Notes: generated from the letters alone by a model not told the origin. DNA of 64,000 nucleotides from Cardinalis cardinalis (GCA_014549065.1 JACDOX010000009.1:11103188-11167187), one strand, 5' to 3'. Shown: positions 11,801 to 25,745, numbered from the stretch's first letter. Program-made: numbers and translations.

Positions 11801-13239
11801 AGTGTCCATAGCAGAATACTAGCTACATTAAACAAATCAAAAATGACAATTTCTCTAACTGCATCCAGAGGAATTCTCTACTAGACCTCAGTCTAGTGAC
11901 AGAGGAAACAGAGAATAAAAAAAATTAATTGCTTATGTGCACATATCTAAAACTTGATTATATTTGTTATGAGAAGACAAATTAAAGTCTAATATTTATA
12001 TTTGTTCATATAAGACAATTGGCTTTTACAAATTTGACAGTGAGGGTGAAACAGTTATTTGAAGAAANTATTGAAGGAAATACTTGACTGACAACTTCAG
12101 TCTGCTAAATACATTGTAAAAGATGTCATAAAGAGTCACAACCTTCTACTCTTTTGCTGAAAATAATTAAATGACATTGCATTTGAATGCAGCTACTAAA
12201 AAAAAANCCCAAAACCAAAAGGGAAGTGCAGGGGAAATGTAGCAATTACTATAAATTAGAAGCTGGGAATTACAAGGCATTTTAAGTCAAATGTTACAGA
12301 GAGAAAACAGAGATAAGGAGAATATGAAGACATTTTGAAATTTTATTCTGCACAAAAAGCCTTAAAAGTTGTTTTGCTCCATTACGAAGTGGAAATTACT
12401 GGGATGTTTTGTAAGAACATTTAAAGAAAAGGCCTTCTCTAATACTTTTCTTCTGTATTTTGGGGAAAAGTCAAATGATGTATTCATATCAGATGAGTAT
12501 GATGCTCTGTTTCAGTAGTTGCACAGGAGAATGTTAAATAGCAGCTAATAAAACTAGACATTTTTAAAATCAGTAGACCTGAATAATTTTCGTGGAGGTA
12601 TTTTAATACATTTGGCAGAGAAGTCTGCATGGTTAGTGAGGATTTTTACTATGTCTTGGAGAACTAGGGAGGTTCAAGAGAACTATACAAAAATTTTTGT
12701 GAATAGTTAAATAGAATAAATGTAATGACCTAAATGTCTGTAATCATTTCAACCACATATTGATCTCAAGCAAAATAAGGAACAGTTTCTAGGAATATTA
12801 GTTCATTTTAATCAAAGCAGTGAGAGCAGAATTTTCTGGAAAATCATCTTGCCAAAGTGAATTTGATATAATTTAATAGGAGCATAAATTTGGTAGGATA
12901 AAGGTAATTTTAGTACTATTAAATATGCAGAGGAATATTGGAAAGTCTTCTGGTTTTTAATAATAATATTTTGATAAAAGTATTAAAATCAACATTGTAC
13001 TGATTAAATAGAATCAAATCTCAGTTTCAAGCATGTAGAAAGTGGGGAAAAGTGATCAGTGGTGGTTATTTTAATGATGATCCACAGATGCATGACCCTA
13101 TCATTTTTTTCCTATTGGTGACTCTTCTATAAGTTATAAAAAACTATAATTTTTTATTTATTCCATTTTAAATTATTTGAGGATTAGTAAATAAAGAGTA
13201 AGCCAAGTCACTGTGAACTCAGATTGCCTAGGAAACTGG
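8881..13239. other. AT-rich non-coding DNA, 4.4 kb
   Basis: No recognisable gene or repeat family. Only short A and T runs and small chance hairpins (for example near 11225) are seen. Confidence 0.6.
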
Positions 13240-13484
13240 CCACATTTAAACAAATGGTACATTTCGATCCAGGGAAATGTAAGACCCTGCTCTATTAGTA
13301 AAGGCTGTGCCACTGTTACAAGGTAAAGACCTTGCCCACAGACTGAAGGCAGCCAGAAAAAGCCTGGAGAGCAGATAAACAGTGCCAGGAGCTGTGAGCA
13401 CAATAGGGTAGACACGAATCTGAAACAATCAAAGAGCACATCACCAGAGAAACATACAACACGGTTGTGTTACTTCTGTCCTTG
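13240..13484 (+). repeat. possible upstream part of the old CR1 copy
   Basis: This stretch directly precedes the L3-like element and has a similar base composition. I cannot align it with confidence, so it is given separately with low confidence. Confidence 0.25.
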
Positions 13485-13945
13485 GCACAGACGCAACCTC
13501 TCTGGAAACACTGTGCCCACAATTCAAGAGAGGTTGTTGAAAAATTGGAAGACGTTCAGAGGAAAGCAACAAGAATGATGAAAAGAGTGGAAAACATTTC
13601 TTGTAATGAAAGATGCAAGGAGCTCAATCTATGTAGGTTATCAGAGAGATGTTTAAAGGGCTACTTGATCACAGCTTATAAATAACTCTGTGAGAAACAG
13701 AAATCTGATAACACTAGAGTTTTCACTCTGGTGACAAAGGTGTAACAGAAGCCAGTGGCAAGAAGATGTAGTTGGAGACACACACTGGAAAGCTTAAATC
13801 AAGATGTATGATTTTTTTTCTGTTAAAATCACACACACACACGCACACACAAAAAAGAGTAATTCAGAAAAGTTCTGGTGCCCCCTTCACAGTGGGGGCA
13901 GACTGAGTAGATGACCATAATAGCCTTTTAGTTTTATAGGCCATG
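13485..13945 (+). repeat. ancient L3-like CR1 LINE, 3' portion
   Basis: The order of phrases matches the 3' part of the old CR1/L3 consensus: gttgaaaaattggaagac, then cagaggaaagcaacaagaat, then caaggagctcaatctat, then gcttataaataact, and finally gatgaccataatagcctttt. The copy is diverged and interrupted by a (CA)n tract at 13830. The reverse-transcriptase region is absent, so it is 5' truncated and dead. The frame at 13467-13685 is a remnant, not a gene. Confidence 0.75.
13830..13850 (+). repeat. (CA)n microsatellite
   Basis: About ten CA units with one CG interruption, followed by an A-run, inside the old CR1 copy. Confidence 0.9.
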
Positions 13946-16900
13946 AATCTACAGCTTCAATTGCAGGCTTCTCTGCTTCGTATTTTCTTACGCCATCACT
14001 GGGCAGATCCAACCAGTGCAAACTTAATCGGAACCAGGTGGAGCCTGCTTTTTGCAGCACAAGGGAGCTTCCCCCTGAAGCAACAACGGATAAGACCAGG
14101 ATTTGACTGGACCAAAGGAATTAATACAGTATGAAGAGCATGTGTCTATCATATTGGCACCCATCCTTTCTAGGTTTTGCAAAAAACATTGGTATTTGAG
14201 TAAGTATAAAACACAGTCTTGGGAGGTGAATTATGGTAAATTTTATGATAAGTGATTTTAACACATATGCACACCTTGTCGGCTCCAAAGAGATAAAAGG
14301 AAATAGAAGATTACACACAGTGCACCGCTTAAGCAAGGCAGAGTATGGGAAAGAGAGCTAACTCATTTTGCCTGGCATTTGTTCTTTTGAGAGCCGTGCA
14401 GGTCCGAAAACTTTCCTTCAACCGCAGAAGTTTTTGAATTAACTTTGTTGTTGGGAGAGACTGCAGGAGGAGGTGGAGCAACAAAGGAAAGAGAAATGCT
14501 AACGGAAAAAACACATATAAACAACATACCATATGTAGGACACTCACCATATGCCAGCCTCACTTTTTTCCTCTCTCTCTAATGTGGTCTAATAATTCCA
14601 GCCATCTAGAGGGTAATTCACACTGTCTACTTCAGGCATCTGATTTAGGTCCTTTGAATTGCAGCAGTTCCCCCTTGCCTACAGCCCCCGGCACCTCTGT
14701 CTCCCTGCCAGCTACGCAGGGCAGTACAAACACCTAGGTTTAGTTCTTAAAACTCTGCTTAAGTTAGATATCTAAGTTAGCCTAAAGCTGTTGTATAAAT
14801 ATCACTCTTTCCTATTAAATTTAAAAAAGAAAAAAAGGAAAAAATTATTGCTATGGAAAAAATTACTTGTTTAAAGTACAGGGATATAAAAGCGCAGGAA
14901 AGTTTACAAATTCAAGGCCAGCTCCTTAGCTGGTACAGCTTATATACCAGCATTCAAATAAACAGACTGACTTCCATTCACCCTGGCAAAAGTGCAGCCT
15001 TCAAGCTGGTTTTGCAAACCTAGTCAGCCACCTGATTCTGTTGGGCAAAGAACATACGTTTTCATAAAATACAAAAAAGAAAGTTTTACAATGTAAGTCC
15101 ATTAAAAAACACAAACCCCCTCAAAGGGAAAAAAACTAAAGAGAAAACTTTGTGTAGGAAACGGCAGCTACTGCAGTCTGCAGAAACCACTTCTCTTATA
15201 AAAGCAGAGAAAGCGTTAAGAGACCAGCATCAGACTCAATGATTGTAAATAATATACTTTTCTGAAAAAATATCTTACTACCCTTCCTAGAGAAAATGTC
15301 ATTTTATTTACAGAACCCCCAAACAGTCTAAATGATTTGCTGTCCCATATTAGCTTTACAACTACTTCATTTTTATCTTGTGGTACTGCAGCGAGCTGAA
15401 GTAAGCAGAGCATGTGGATCTCAGCTCTGCACAAAGCTAGACAATTCACAACAGCAGAAAGGCAACTTTGCATAAATGTTGTTGAAAGACAGAGAAGAGA
15501 GAAGAGGAAATTCTGCATCTTTAATGCAAGGTTTTTAATGCTTATATATATCAAACTGCTGTGTGTACTCCTGGAACCTTTCTGTTAAAATGTCTCTAGC
15601 TCTAGGGACACATTCTACGAGGCAGTTATGCACCATTTAAATGTGAAAAATGCACACTTTACTTGGAAAAAGATGTGTGATGTGAAGTGTTTTTAAGAAT
15701 AATTGAATGATTTTGTGATTCATTAAATGCTTTTTCCTCAGCAAGCAAGTAATGGGTTTTCCACTAAGCACCCAAAAGGTGAAAAGTCAAACTGTTAGAA
15801 GGAGTAAAGGGTCCTTAGGAAGATGATNATTTACAGTGTTTTTTGTTTTATTTCTTATCTCTTTTTTTATTCCAAGACGAACAGAGCAAAGAATATGGGG
15901 GGGGGGGAGTGAATAACTACATATAGGAAATTCAAACGATTGAAGGATGGGGACAAAACTATAGGCAGTTGTCGATTCTTCAGTTTAAAAGAAAAGAGAA
16001 AAATTGTGACACCTCAGGTTTACTGAATGTGGCTTCACATACATATTCCTGCTGAGACCACGGGATCACTTCTTTTATGGGACTGAAAAAAAGAACTCTC
16101 TTCATATACCCAGTACATGTTTAAGCCAAAGTGTAAATCTTCAGTTTCTTCCCCTTCCTATTTTTATTTTTTTTCCTTTAAAAAATAATAAAAATCTAGG
16201 GAAACAATACACACCTTGACTCCTGCAAAAAAGATCTCTGGCACAATCACAAGACGCCTGCTTAAGTAATACCCAAAAGGTAACTCCATGCATTCCACTG
16301 GCCAGAAATAATTCACAGCATGATGAATCCACAAGAAAGTCAATAGCATATTATTACACTCTTAGGGGAGCTATAGCTGTAAGAGCAATGTGAGGCAATT
16401 CCTTAGCATGAACTATCACTTTATATATGTGCTGTATACATGAGCATGAATTATATTACAACATTTGACACGCTATGGCTTTTGATCTACTGTGACTCGT
16501 GACCTCTGTCCTATTGCGACCTTTATGCCTAAACCTGTAGGGAATAGCTAAAACAATAGAACATACATGATAGATAATCCTTAGATAGGATAAAAGTGTG
16601 TAACTATAATGAGCACTCATGGTCAGAGCAATAGCTAGTCAGAGACTGCCAAACGTAAGGAAGATACTTCTCCTGGGAAATGACAATATGAACTTTCCTG
16701 CACCTTCCTCTGGGGCATCTGGAGCCAAGGATACTCGCCTAGATGGACCACTGGTTTGATTAGGTATGGCAGTTCTAATATTTCTGTGAACATATGATAG
16801 TGTGGAAAAATACAGCTTTTATGGTTAATAGAAAATTCTGCATAAGACAGGAAGGAGACTTTGACCAGTGATAAAATCCTTATGAGCTTTCAGCTGAAAA

Positions 16901-19900
16901 GCCAGTTGAACTTTGTGTAGATTCTGTTTCCACCCAAATCAACTGTGATTTCGTGCTGATTTCAGTAGGAGCAAAAGAAAAACTGCAAAGAAGCCTCACA
17001 TACTGTTCTGTATGGGAGAGCACTCAGATGCCACAAGCAACTGTATTTTATTTTTAATACAAAAAATAAAAATCCCTGTAGATCTGGGGTCTCATGAGAT
17101 TTTCTAGAAAGCAAAGGTTTCACTTACTTCCTTCCACAGGAGGGNGAATTTGAAGAAAATCTTTTATAGCTCATGTTTGTCAGCCTCTGCTCTATTTTTT
17201 AACAGCTCCTATTNGTTTAGTCTGTTCCAGCAGCTTCCAGCTGCACTCTTGGACTCCAAAGACTGGCTTCCTGATCTTCAGCTACCTGGCTCCACAGAGC
17301 AGTCCAGGGACCAGGCATTCAAATGCAATTAAATTGCTCTCCAAAAGAAAGCTGGAGAGCAAAAAATAGTGTTGGCATGCTGCAGAAAAGCAGGAAGACA
17401 AAGAATCAACTGACAGCCTATATAGCATGAGTCTGGAGCCTTTGCCTAAAATGTGGAATTATACTGCATCTCAGAAAAAACGTATGGTCAAAATGAGCAG
17501 GCATGGAATGAAGGTATTCTTAAGGCCTTGGCATAGAAAGTTTTCAGCATTTCTCAACATCTGGATATAGACACATTGGTAAACTTTATCCATAAATTGT
17601 ATTTTTAATAATATTGTCATAACCTTAAGACATTAATTTACTTTATTTTTATAAAACATAGAAGCTACAGCTTGCCATTATCAGGTGCAAATGTAAATTT
17701 ATTTAATTAAACTGATTTTAAACCAAACAAACAGAAAACAGGTTTTTTGATACATTTTTAGTTTTACTAAGACCATATGTACTTCAGTACAGCCCTCATT
17801 AATTATTTTCAGCAAAACAGCTAACTGAAACTATCCAGGCTCCACAGATGAGGATTTATATTAGTTCAATAGAAACCTATTTAAAAATCCAGGACATGCA
17901 GACTGGTAGGGCAAGGTCCTATCACCCCAGCTGGACAGAACCTCAGCCCTGAGGGGACTCTGCTTGTGCATCACTGTGTCCAAAGGGCTTTAGCAGCNAT
18001 CCCTGTTCAACAGGGGGTGTCTGCAGCCGCCACCTGCCTCTCTGCCCTCTTGCCTGGCTCTAGATGGGGAGGTGCTTCTGGAGCAGTACAAAGAATTTGC
18101 AGTGGGGAAAAAACATTGTGGGACAGAAAGATAATGTATTAAACAAGGCCTAGAGATTGGCAAACTGCCATTCATGGCAGAAAAGGCACACATGCACAAG
18201 CTATTAGTAGTCTCTCCTTCTTATAGTGGAATATACGACCCAGTGCAACCAAGTGTCAGATGACACCTGTTACCTACACCTGTCCTCACATGTGGATATT
18301 CCTGATGTGGCACTCTTAATATGCTGGGGGAGTGGTGTACAATGGTGTTTGAAAGTGACACATTGCACATGACAAGTTGGATGGACAAGTTTTGCTGTTG
18401 TCACCTCTCCTCTTACAGGGGCTAGATACAAAACTTGCCAACTTTCTCTGCCTTAAAACTAATTAAAACAGTATTAAATAAGCTAGACAAACTGCAGCTA
18501 AAATTTTATTAATTTTACCCTGAAATATTTCTGTTTCCAGGAGCAGAACTGGATATTGTTGTGCTGGCTAAGTAATCCAGCAGCATTAGTGGTAAAAAGA
18601 TTCAGCATCCTGAACTGAGATTCACCTGTGTAACTTAAACCATTTGCAGCCTAAAGACAAAATGAAAATTTATAGTTGGAAGAAGCAGGTACTTCCAGCA
18701 CAGCTCATCTGCCTTATTGCAGATGCCTGCTTTGCATAAGATTAAACCATTCTCTAAACTCCTGTGACTCAATCTTCAAACAGCTCTTGGGAGCTGAAAG
18801 AGAGAACTAAGACACCAGTTCTCTCCACTCCGTTGGAGGAGTCACCAGAGCCCCCAGAAAAGAAAACACTTCTCTCACTGTTACACTAAAATAAACCAAA
18901 TCTATAAATATGTGGATTGTCATTATGCCCTATTGATAATCTAGCTAAGGGTCTAAACTGTACTATTATCTATATATGTATTTAAAAAACACATGGCTTG
19001 TAAAATAATAGGCTGTCAGCAGTACATGCCAATCTATTTAGCATGAACAGAGACAGAGATGCATTATGGAGAGAAAGCTGACACCGGCAGAGTTTCTATT
19101 TCCCCTATGACACTGAGCACGAACCTTGCCTCCAGACCCTTTGTCTTCACACTTCTCTGACACTGTTCCTTTCCCTGTGTTCCTTTTGTCTCTCTGCTTG
19201 TCAAACTGTTGCTCAGACACCTGCATTTTTTTATACATTTCCTACCCAGTGCTTTGGAACAGTGCATTTTTGATCTCACAGATGTATGAACTGACACATT
19301 GTATTGAGTTTACAGGGAAAAAAGTCAAATACATATTCAGAACAAAATAAAATATCATAAGCTGTTTCCTGAAAAGTATCCACTCTGTGCAAATAGAGAT
19401 TTTACTTTTTCAAGACAAAGCAAAAAATTCCCCCACACCTGAAAAACAGAATTTATTCTATTTGAATCAAAATACTTTTTTTAAAATGCAAAGCAACGTA
19501 CATAGCATTAAAGCAAAATACCATGTTTTCATGGATATGTAAAAGAAAGGTAAAGAAACAAGGGATATGATTCACAAAGCTGAAGGCGGACCCACAGTCT
19601 TATACACAATCAGGGGTGCAATTCATGCTGGGTGAGAAGCGTGTTCAATTCCCTTTTCTTCATGTTAATAGGACATAAACCTGTACTAGCCCAGTTAAAT
19701 GCCTCCTCTTAAAAATTCTTTTATACTGAAGGACAACAAGGCAGATAATTTGATACCAAATACCTAGAAATAAGAAATCTATGGATATATGCATGTCAAT
19801 ACATTGGTTCTGCAGAAAATGAGTAAAAGCTAAAATAAACAGTAAAGTCAGTGGATAAATAAACTGAAATGACAGAGGGAATTCCTTAAATATAAGTAAA

Positions 19901-20432
19901 AATATAGACCTTGTTTCTTTACACAATCTTTCATGAAACCTCTTTAAAAAACCCTAAACAGCTTGTGATAAGAAACAAGGTCTTCAGATCTTAATTAGCT
20001 GAAGAGACAGGACACTTAAATGGCTAATTCTAAAACTAAAAGGATGTCCCAGAATAAAGCAGTATAGTAAATGCCTATGGAATGATGAGTGGTGTGATAA
20101 GGGTGAATAAGGAATGACATTTTCTCCTCCAGTTTAGGAACTAGTGAGAATCAAATAAAAGGAGTAGGTACCAGCTTCCAAATGAACTGAGTGTGGTAGC
20201 TCTTCATACAAATGGAACAACAGAAGCTGTTGGATGTTAGAAGTTTGCCAAGGTCACCAGCTGAACTCATGTCTATAACCAGTGACTATTAAACATGAGA
20301 CAACATTGTGAATGAGAGTCCTTGAGCCACAATGTTGGAGTCTGAGCAGTTTTTTTAAAATACCAAATGTATTTACTTTGTCTTTTTTCTTCTCCTCTTC
20401 TTGAACTTCTGTCTTTTGCTGTCCATTTGCAG
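13946..20432. other. AT-rich non-coding DNA, 6.5 kb
   Basis: No gene is recognised. An 11-base G run lies at 15897-15907. The segment at 16900-16975 has a phrase (gctgatttcagtaggagcaa) reminiscent of old amniote repeats, but it is too short to assign. A slightly GC-richer patch occurs at 17930-18070. Confidence 0.6.
15897..15907 (+). repeat. G11 homopolymer
   Basis: Eleven consecutive G in AT-rich surroundings. Confidence 0.95.
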
Positions 20433-20530
20433 TGGTGCGTTACCAACCTGCAGAATCTCTGCAATACTGTTTCTCTCAGGACAGAAATGGTACAGGATAT
20501 CTCTCAGGAAGAGTTAAGTTATTACTCCAG
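20433..20530 (+). other. exon-like segment with acceptor, ORF and donor
   Basis: A long pyrimidine tract (about 20377-20430, almost all C/T) ends in TTTGCAG at 20432, a very good 3' splice site. The next 98 bases are open in two plus-strand frames and end in CCAG/GTACAT at 20530/20531, a usable but not optimal donor. One frame reads WCVTNLQNLCNTVSLRTEMV and continues to YYSR. I do not recognise the protein in either frame. The TguSINE1-like element begins only 35 bases downstream. It could be an internal exon of a plus-strand gene, a non-coding exon, or chance. A 98-base exon shifts the frame, so its phase cannot be checked without its neighbours. Confidence 0.22.
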
Positions 20531-20564
20531 GTACATCACAGGTGAATACTGATTTGGCAGAGTA

Positions 20565-20699
20565 GGGATTAGCTGATTTTTTAAAGCATGGTGCTTATAA
20601 AGCCAAGGTTGTAAATTCAATCCTTGTATGGGCTACTCACTGAAGAGCTGGACTTGATGATCTTTGTGTCCCTTCTAACTCAAAATATTCTGTGATCTG
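20565..20699 (+). mobile_element. TguSINE1-like SINE (tRNA-Ile head, CR1 tail)
   Basis: The head (about 20565-20634) follows a tRNA-Ile gene: gggattagctga (degenerate A box), agcatggtgcttataaagcc (anticodon arm), ggttgtaaattcaatcc (degenerate B box) and gtatgggcta. The tail (20635-20699) is the 3' end of an avian CR1: gagctggacttgatgatctt, then cccttctaactca, then aatattctgtgatct. This head-tail join is diagnostic of the SINE family described from zebra finch and other passerines, mobilised by a CR1 partner. The copy is mutated in the B box and is probably inactive as a pol III promoter. Confidence 0.85.
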
Positions 20700-23600
20700 T
20701 ATCACTTGTATGGCTGCTTTAAATCCAGGAGGAATGTGAGCTCATTTCCATAATGCTGCACCTCCAGAGCTACTCTGACCCAGCTCAGATGGCTCAAAGG
20801 CATATTTCTTATCTGGGTGATATTCATAAACTATTAAAAAGAGTGTATATGTACTAGTCTAGTCCACACTGAGTCTAGGTGCCATTGCAGAGGAGAGAGC
20901 AGTGCTGTGAGACTGAAGGCCTTGAAAGGTTCAACTTCCAAATACTGACATTGCTCATAGGAAGGAATGCCCCAGGGCTGGTGCTCTAACCCAGACTAGG
21001 GACTGTCCCCAGCAGTACAGGACACAGGGAAAAACTTCCCAGGAGCAACCTCAATCTCAGGCTTGATTTCCATGACTGAGAGCTGGTCAAGATGGGTTTG
21101 AGCTGTTTTCACCACTATCTTGTCAATCTTGGGCATGACATGATTCCCAATATTCATTTATGCATTTGTGAATAATTTTGAATATTTCAGACCTTTTGAT
21201 GTGAGATTTTAGGAAGTTGGTAACTTAGACTTCTCATTTTTCCTAGTCCCATTTACCTCTGAATGCTGATAATCCAAAAGTTGTTTCAACATTTTTGAGG
21301 TAATTTTATATGTGGGAGAAAGGGACAAACACTTTTCACATAGGTATTTCTTCTAAGACCAGCTGAGACAGGATTTTACTTTATTTTTTTTTTAAAAGCA
21401 GTTCTGCTTGTCTGACAAGAATAGCTGATTCTAAGCTCACATGAGGGGAAATAGCAGAGTGCCACAAGCACCACATTTTATGCAATGTAAATGCTCCCAA
21501 AATGGAGGAAGTGGAAGTGATTAATTAAGTGAGAAGCTTTTGTTATGATTCTTTTAGGTTTTAAGGGTAAAAAATTGAGAATGGATCTCCTTAGAGAGGA
21601 AGGAGAGAGAATGGCACATCTAAAGGATGCAATCTATCATCCTAAACATTGGTAAGTGACATTTCCTTAGGCAGCTGACGGCTAAATATGTCTAGGTTTT
21701 TCAACTTGTGCTGGTAGAAGAAAGAAGGAGTCTTATGCCCTCATTTTTTTAAAAGAATACCCACAATTCAGTGAGCATAATCTGGTCCACAGGTTTCTTG
21801 TACAGTTGTACTAACATGCTTAACTACATAGCATTTTCCTGTATGGATGTTTTGAGAGGAAAGTATTTCTTGTTTGTTTGTTTCATGTATGTTTTTTATA
21901 GTTTGCTTTTTTTTTTAGACGTCTGTGATGTATTAGAAAGCATCATGGGCACAGAGGAACTGCAGCCCTTCCCGTAAATTCAACAAACTGGTTTATGCTG
22001 AAAGCAACCCCTGAATGATTTACCTTTTTCACAAAGGGAGGTGAAGAGAAGGAGAGGGGTGGGAAAACAACAGATTTTTTAAATTATATTAACACTCACT
22101 ACCTGCAAAAGCATTTGTAGAGAGTTACCCAAATCTCCTGTGGGCATTTCAGCACAAGTCCAATACAGAAATACACCAGAAAGGAATGACTAGTTGATTG
22201 GGCTACAGGCCAATCTCAGCTACAACTGCATGGTATCATAAAACACCTTGGCCCCTTCCACAAGAAGAAATAATCAAGTCTCCACGATACTGTATTCCTG
22301 AGGAATGTGGTTTTTCCAGATAAATTTCATTTTCTGAGTCATTGTTAATTTTCTTCAAGCCTACATACAGTTCACATTCCTGCTAAGGCAACACCTTAAG
22401 AAAGTATTGAGATGGTCAGAAAGCAATAGGAAAAGAATGCTAACAGCAATTACTTCCTCCAAAAGACACCCACAGTTGCTTGGGTGTTTTAAAAATGTGA
22501 CAGGTTAGATTCAGGCAGGAGGCTCAACGAGCCAACCAACACTCTCCTTGGTTTCCTCTCCAGAGCAGAGCCAGGAGATCCCCAGACACGTCCCGACAGC
22601 AGCTCACACCACTGCCTCCCTGTCCTCTTCAAGACTCTGTCCAGCTGGGAATGAATATAGTGTCTTGTTACTGAAGTTAGTGCTTTAAGACTCACCACTA
22701 TTGACAAGTCAGTAAAAATCCCTTCCCATGACTTATTCTAAAAACACAAATGTATAAAAAAAACACCCCAAACAACTATATATTGATACATAAAGTTGTT
22801 GCAGAAATTATTTTAATTAAGTGATTAAGAATGGGCACAATATTATCTTCCATATGTTATTAGAATGCACAGCAGTAGTTCAATGCTTACAAAGATTTAC
22901 ATTTGTGTTGGAATATTATTCATGAATTGGGAATTTAAAATACCACTCAAACGTGCCTTCACACAGTTGGCCAAATAAAGCAAAGTTGTTCAACAAGGGA
23001 CTTCTGTGTTAGAGACCTTGAAAATAATGGCTTAACAGTATGCTTGTTGAAAAGAATCTCATCAGAGGTCTGTCCAGCTATGACATGTTATGGATTTACT
23101 TTGGACTGAACCAATGGGCTGAGGTGTGCCACCGAGATGAAGGAATCCAGCTTGAAGGATATATATGTCTGTTTGAAGTAGGAATGTTCATTCATTAGCT
23201 CACTGCTCCATTCACTCAGTCCTGTGCAAACAGCTGCACCAAGGAATGATCCAACAGACTCCTTTAAAGCCCCACGCAGCAGCAACAAGNAAGATACATT
23301 GGGACTCTCCTGGTGAGACAAGCAAGCAATTTCTTCCTGGTTGGTTGCACTGGGACCCTTGAAATGGAAGAATACAGGCTACACTGCAAAAAATAATCTT
23401 TAACCAAATGCAATCCACACATTAATATGCTCACAATCCTCCCTCAAATCTTCAATGTTTTGATTTTATTTTGGGGAAGCAAGGGATAGAAGAGGTGAGC
23501 TGTTTTGAGGTGCAGGCTGAGCAAAACTGTCCAGAACAGCAGCTTCAGGGGCCATTGAAATAATATACAAGCTTTCACAGTGCAAAGTATGCTAAAGTGG

Positions 23601-24440
23601 GTCATACAGTTTCTTTCCAGATGTTCTCACCCCAGTATTTTCTAATGATATAGATGAAATCCATAAAGACTTCCTGTATGAGGCTAAAACTGTGTAAAAA
23701 ATGAACAAAACCTGCACAGAATAATTTATAAGGCTGTAAAAACAGAGCAAGTAAACAAATAAACAAAATCACATAGTTCCAGTATTTAGAACTGAAATTG
23801 GCAAATTTTCAGGATTAATTAAATAATTTATCAAAGCTCACTTTTTTTTCCATCTGTAAAGTTTCCAAGTTCAAAAAATATTCTAACTAGAAGAGAAAGT
23901 TTAACAAATACTAAACACTGGAAGAAGCATAAGAGGAAAGGGAGAAAAACCAAGCAATATAAATGGTCAAAACTCTCAGGTAAAGCATTGTGAAATGACC
24001 GCCTACTTGAAGAAGCTTTCAGTTTGTCATTGTTGAAGTAATAAAGTGTCTGTAATGAAAATTNTCAAGCAGTCATTCTTGTAATCAGTCCAAGAAGCAC
24101 ATATGTGTTTTAATAAGTGGGCTTGAAATATAAACAGGGGTGTTTTCTCAAAACGAAGCAGAGCATAAAACCATATATGGCTTAGGTCACTGGAGAGACG
24201 CCTGCCTGTTTCAGAGAAGACAATGCATCAGATAACATTATATACAGATTTGAGCCAAGAGTTGTATTTTGGCCCATATGTGTGGAGCACAAAATATAAT
24301 GCACATTTGAATCTATGGGCCTTCCCAAAGATTGCTAGATGACACTAGAGAATTTATGTTTCTTAAATTAATACATATGCCATTGCTGCTTTATAAGGCA
24401 CTTTTTCATTATAGACCTAAATGCTTTCTGTTTGGGAAAA
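20700..24440. other. AT-rich non-coding DNA, 3.7 kb
   Basis: No gene is recognised. The stretch at 20850-21080 is more GC-balanced and may be an old repeat that I cannot name. Confidence 0.55.
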
Positions 24441-24545
24441 GCCAAGCCAAACCAAACCAACAAAACAAAACCAACCAATCAAACAGAAACTCCAAAACCA
24501 AAATGTAAAACCCACCAACCAACCAAAATAAGAAAACCAAACCTC
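24441..24545 (+). repeat. A/C-rich low-complexity (CCAAA/CAACC) tract
   Basis: About 100 bases contain almost only A and C on the plus strand, in shifting CCAAA, CCAACC and CAAAA units. This looks like a degraded microsatellite. Confidence 0.85.
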
Positions 24546-25539
24546 AAAGTGTTAATACCTGTAGTCTTACCTTGCTCTGTTGTAGCTGTTAATACACACA
24601 TTTAGCAGTGGAGGAGACTGAAGCGCCTGTGGAGAACCTGTGTTAAGAAGGACAGAAGATCATAAACACATATGTGATACATTTGTACAATTTTTTTTTT
24701 CTGTCAGACTCATCTGCACTCCAGCTCTTTTTAGAATAGCTGAAGTAAAACTTCTGTGCCTCCTTGGTGCATACAACCATATACAAAACTCCGTAATTTT
24801 TGCAGGGTTCACAGTGTTTGATTTACTTACTTTAAACCTAATTCAAACTCAGTCATCAGTACAAATTGCGCAGCAAATTAGACATGACTGTACTTAGCAA
24901 AAATTACTTGAATTGTACAGAGTAAGGAAGTTAAGGGCAGGCTAAGTATCAGAAATATGGTGTTTTAACTGTCAGCAAAGCATTAAAACCAGTGATATTT
25001 TCTTCTCTTATTAAACATAATTTTCCCATNCCATTGTGTCTTTTATTGTGATATTGGTAATTAAAGTACATGAGTGCTTTCCTTTTCAGCCCCATGTACA
25101 CCCTAGTTACTTTTTCCTGGCTGATTTTATACCCATGAGATACCTTTTGGTCTTCTAACTCGACCTGCTATACAAACTACAGACCAAGACACAGCAATTT
25201 CTGCATCAGATCTAAGGTATGTTCTACCCTGGGTGCCTTTCTGGGAGATGTGTTACAGCTCAATTAAAGAACTGCTACAGATGGAAAATTCAGCACGTTG
25301 CTGTGTAAGAATTCGTTCCAAACATTAGCTACTATCACTTGATATTTGTGTTCTGTTTCCAGCTCAGAACTGTCAAAATTAAATTTCCAGCAGTTCCATC
25401 TGTAACATTAACTGGATTATGATCAAGTTACAACAATAACCAAAAAACTAAAAATTAATTTAAAATACCTTATTAGACTTCATTTGTAACAAAACTGGTC
25501 AAGAACATAATTTCCATTAATGGCCTTACAGATTATGGT
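24546..25539. other. AT-rich non-coding DNA
   Basis: No gene or repeat family is recognised. Confidence 0.55.
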
Positions 25540-25745
25540 AAAGTCTCCTTCTAGCCTGGAGTAAACTGGGTTTCTTCAGTGTCTCAGGATGAAGCACATT
25601 TCCCAGACCTCATACCCTTCTTGCAGTTTTCTTCTGAGCCTCTTCTAGCTTGTAAAGGTCCTTGACAAAGCATAATGCGAGAACTGGACGGAGTATTCCA
25701 GGAATGTTGTCACTAATGACATACACAGATGGAGTATCACCATCT
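25540..25745 (-). repeat. old CR1/L3 fragment, antisense
   Basis: On the plus strand the phrases gagcctcttctagcttg, aaggtccttgaca, gagaactggacggagtattc and cagatggagtat occur in the order of the CR1 antisense consensus (rule: 'lead to the pol 3' region, contrary to transcription'). Divergence is high and the ends are approximate. No coding capacity remains. Confidence 0.5.

Noticed and set aside
24171..24180. Perfect CArG box CCATATATGG
   Set aside because: Several matches to CC(A/T)6GG are expected by chance in 64 kb of AT-rich DNA, and nothing else nearby supports regulation.
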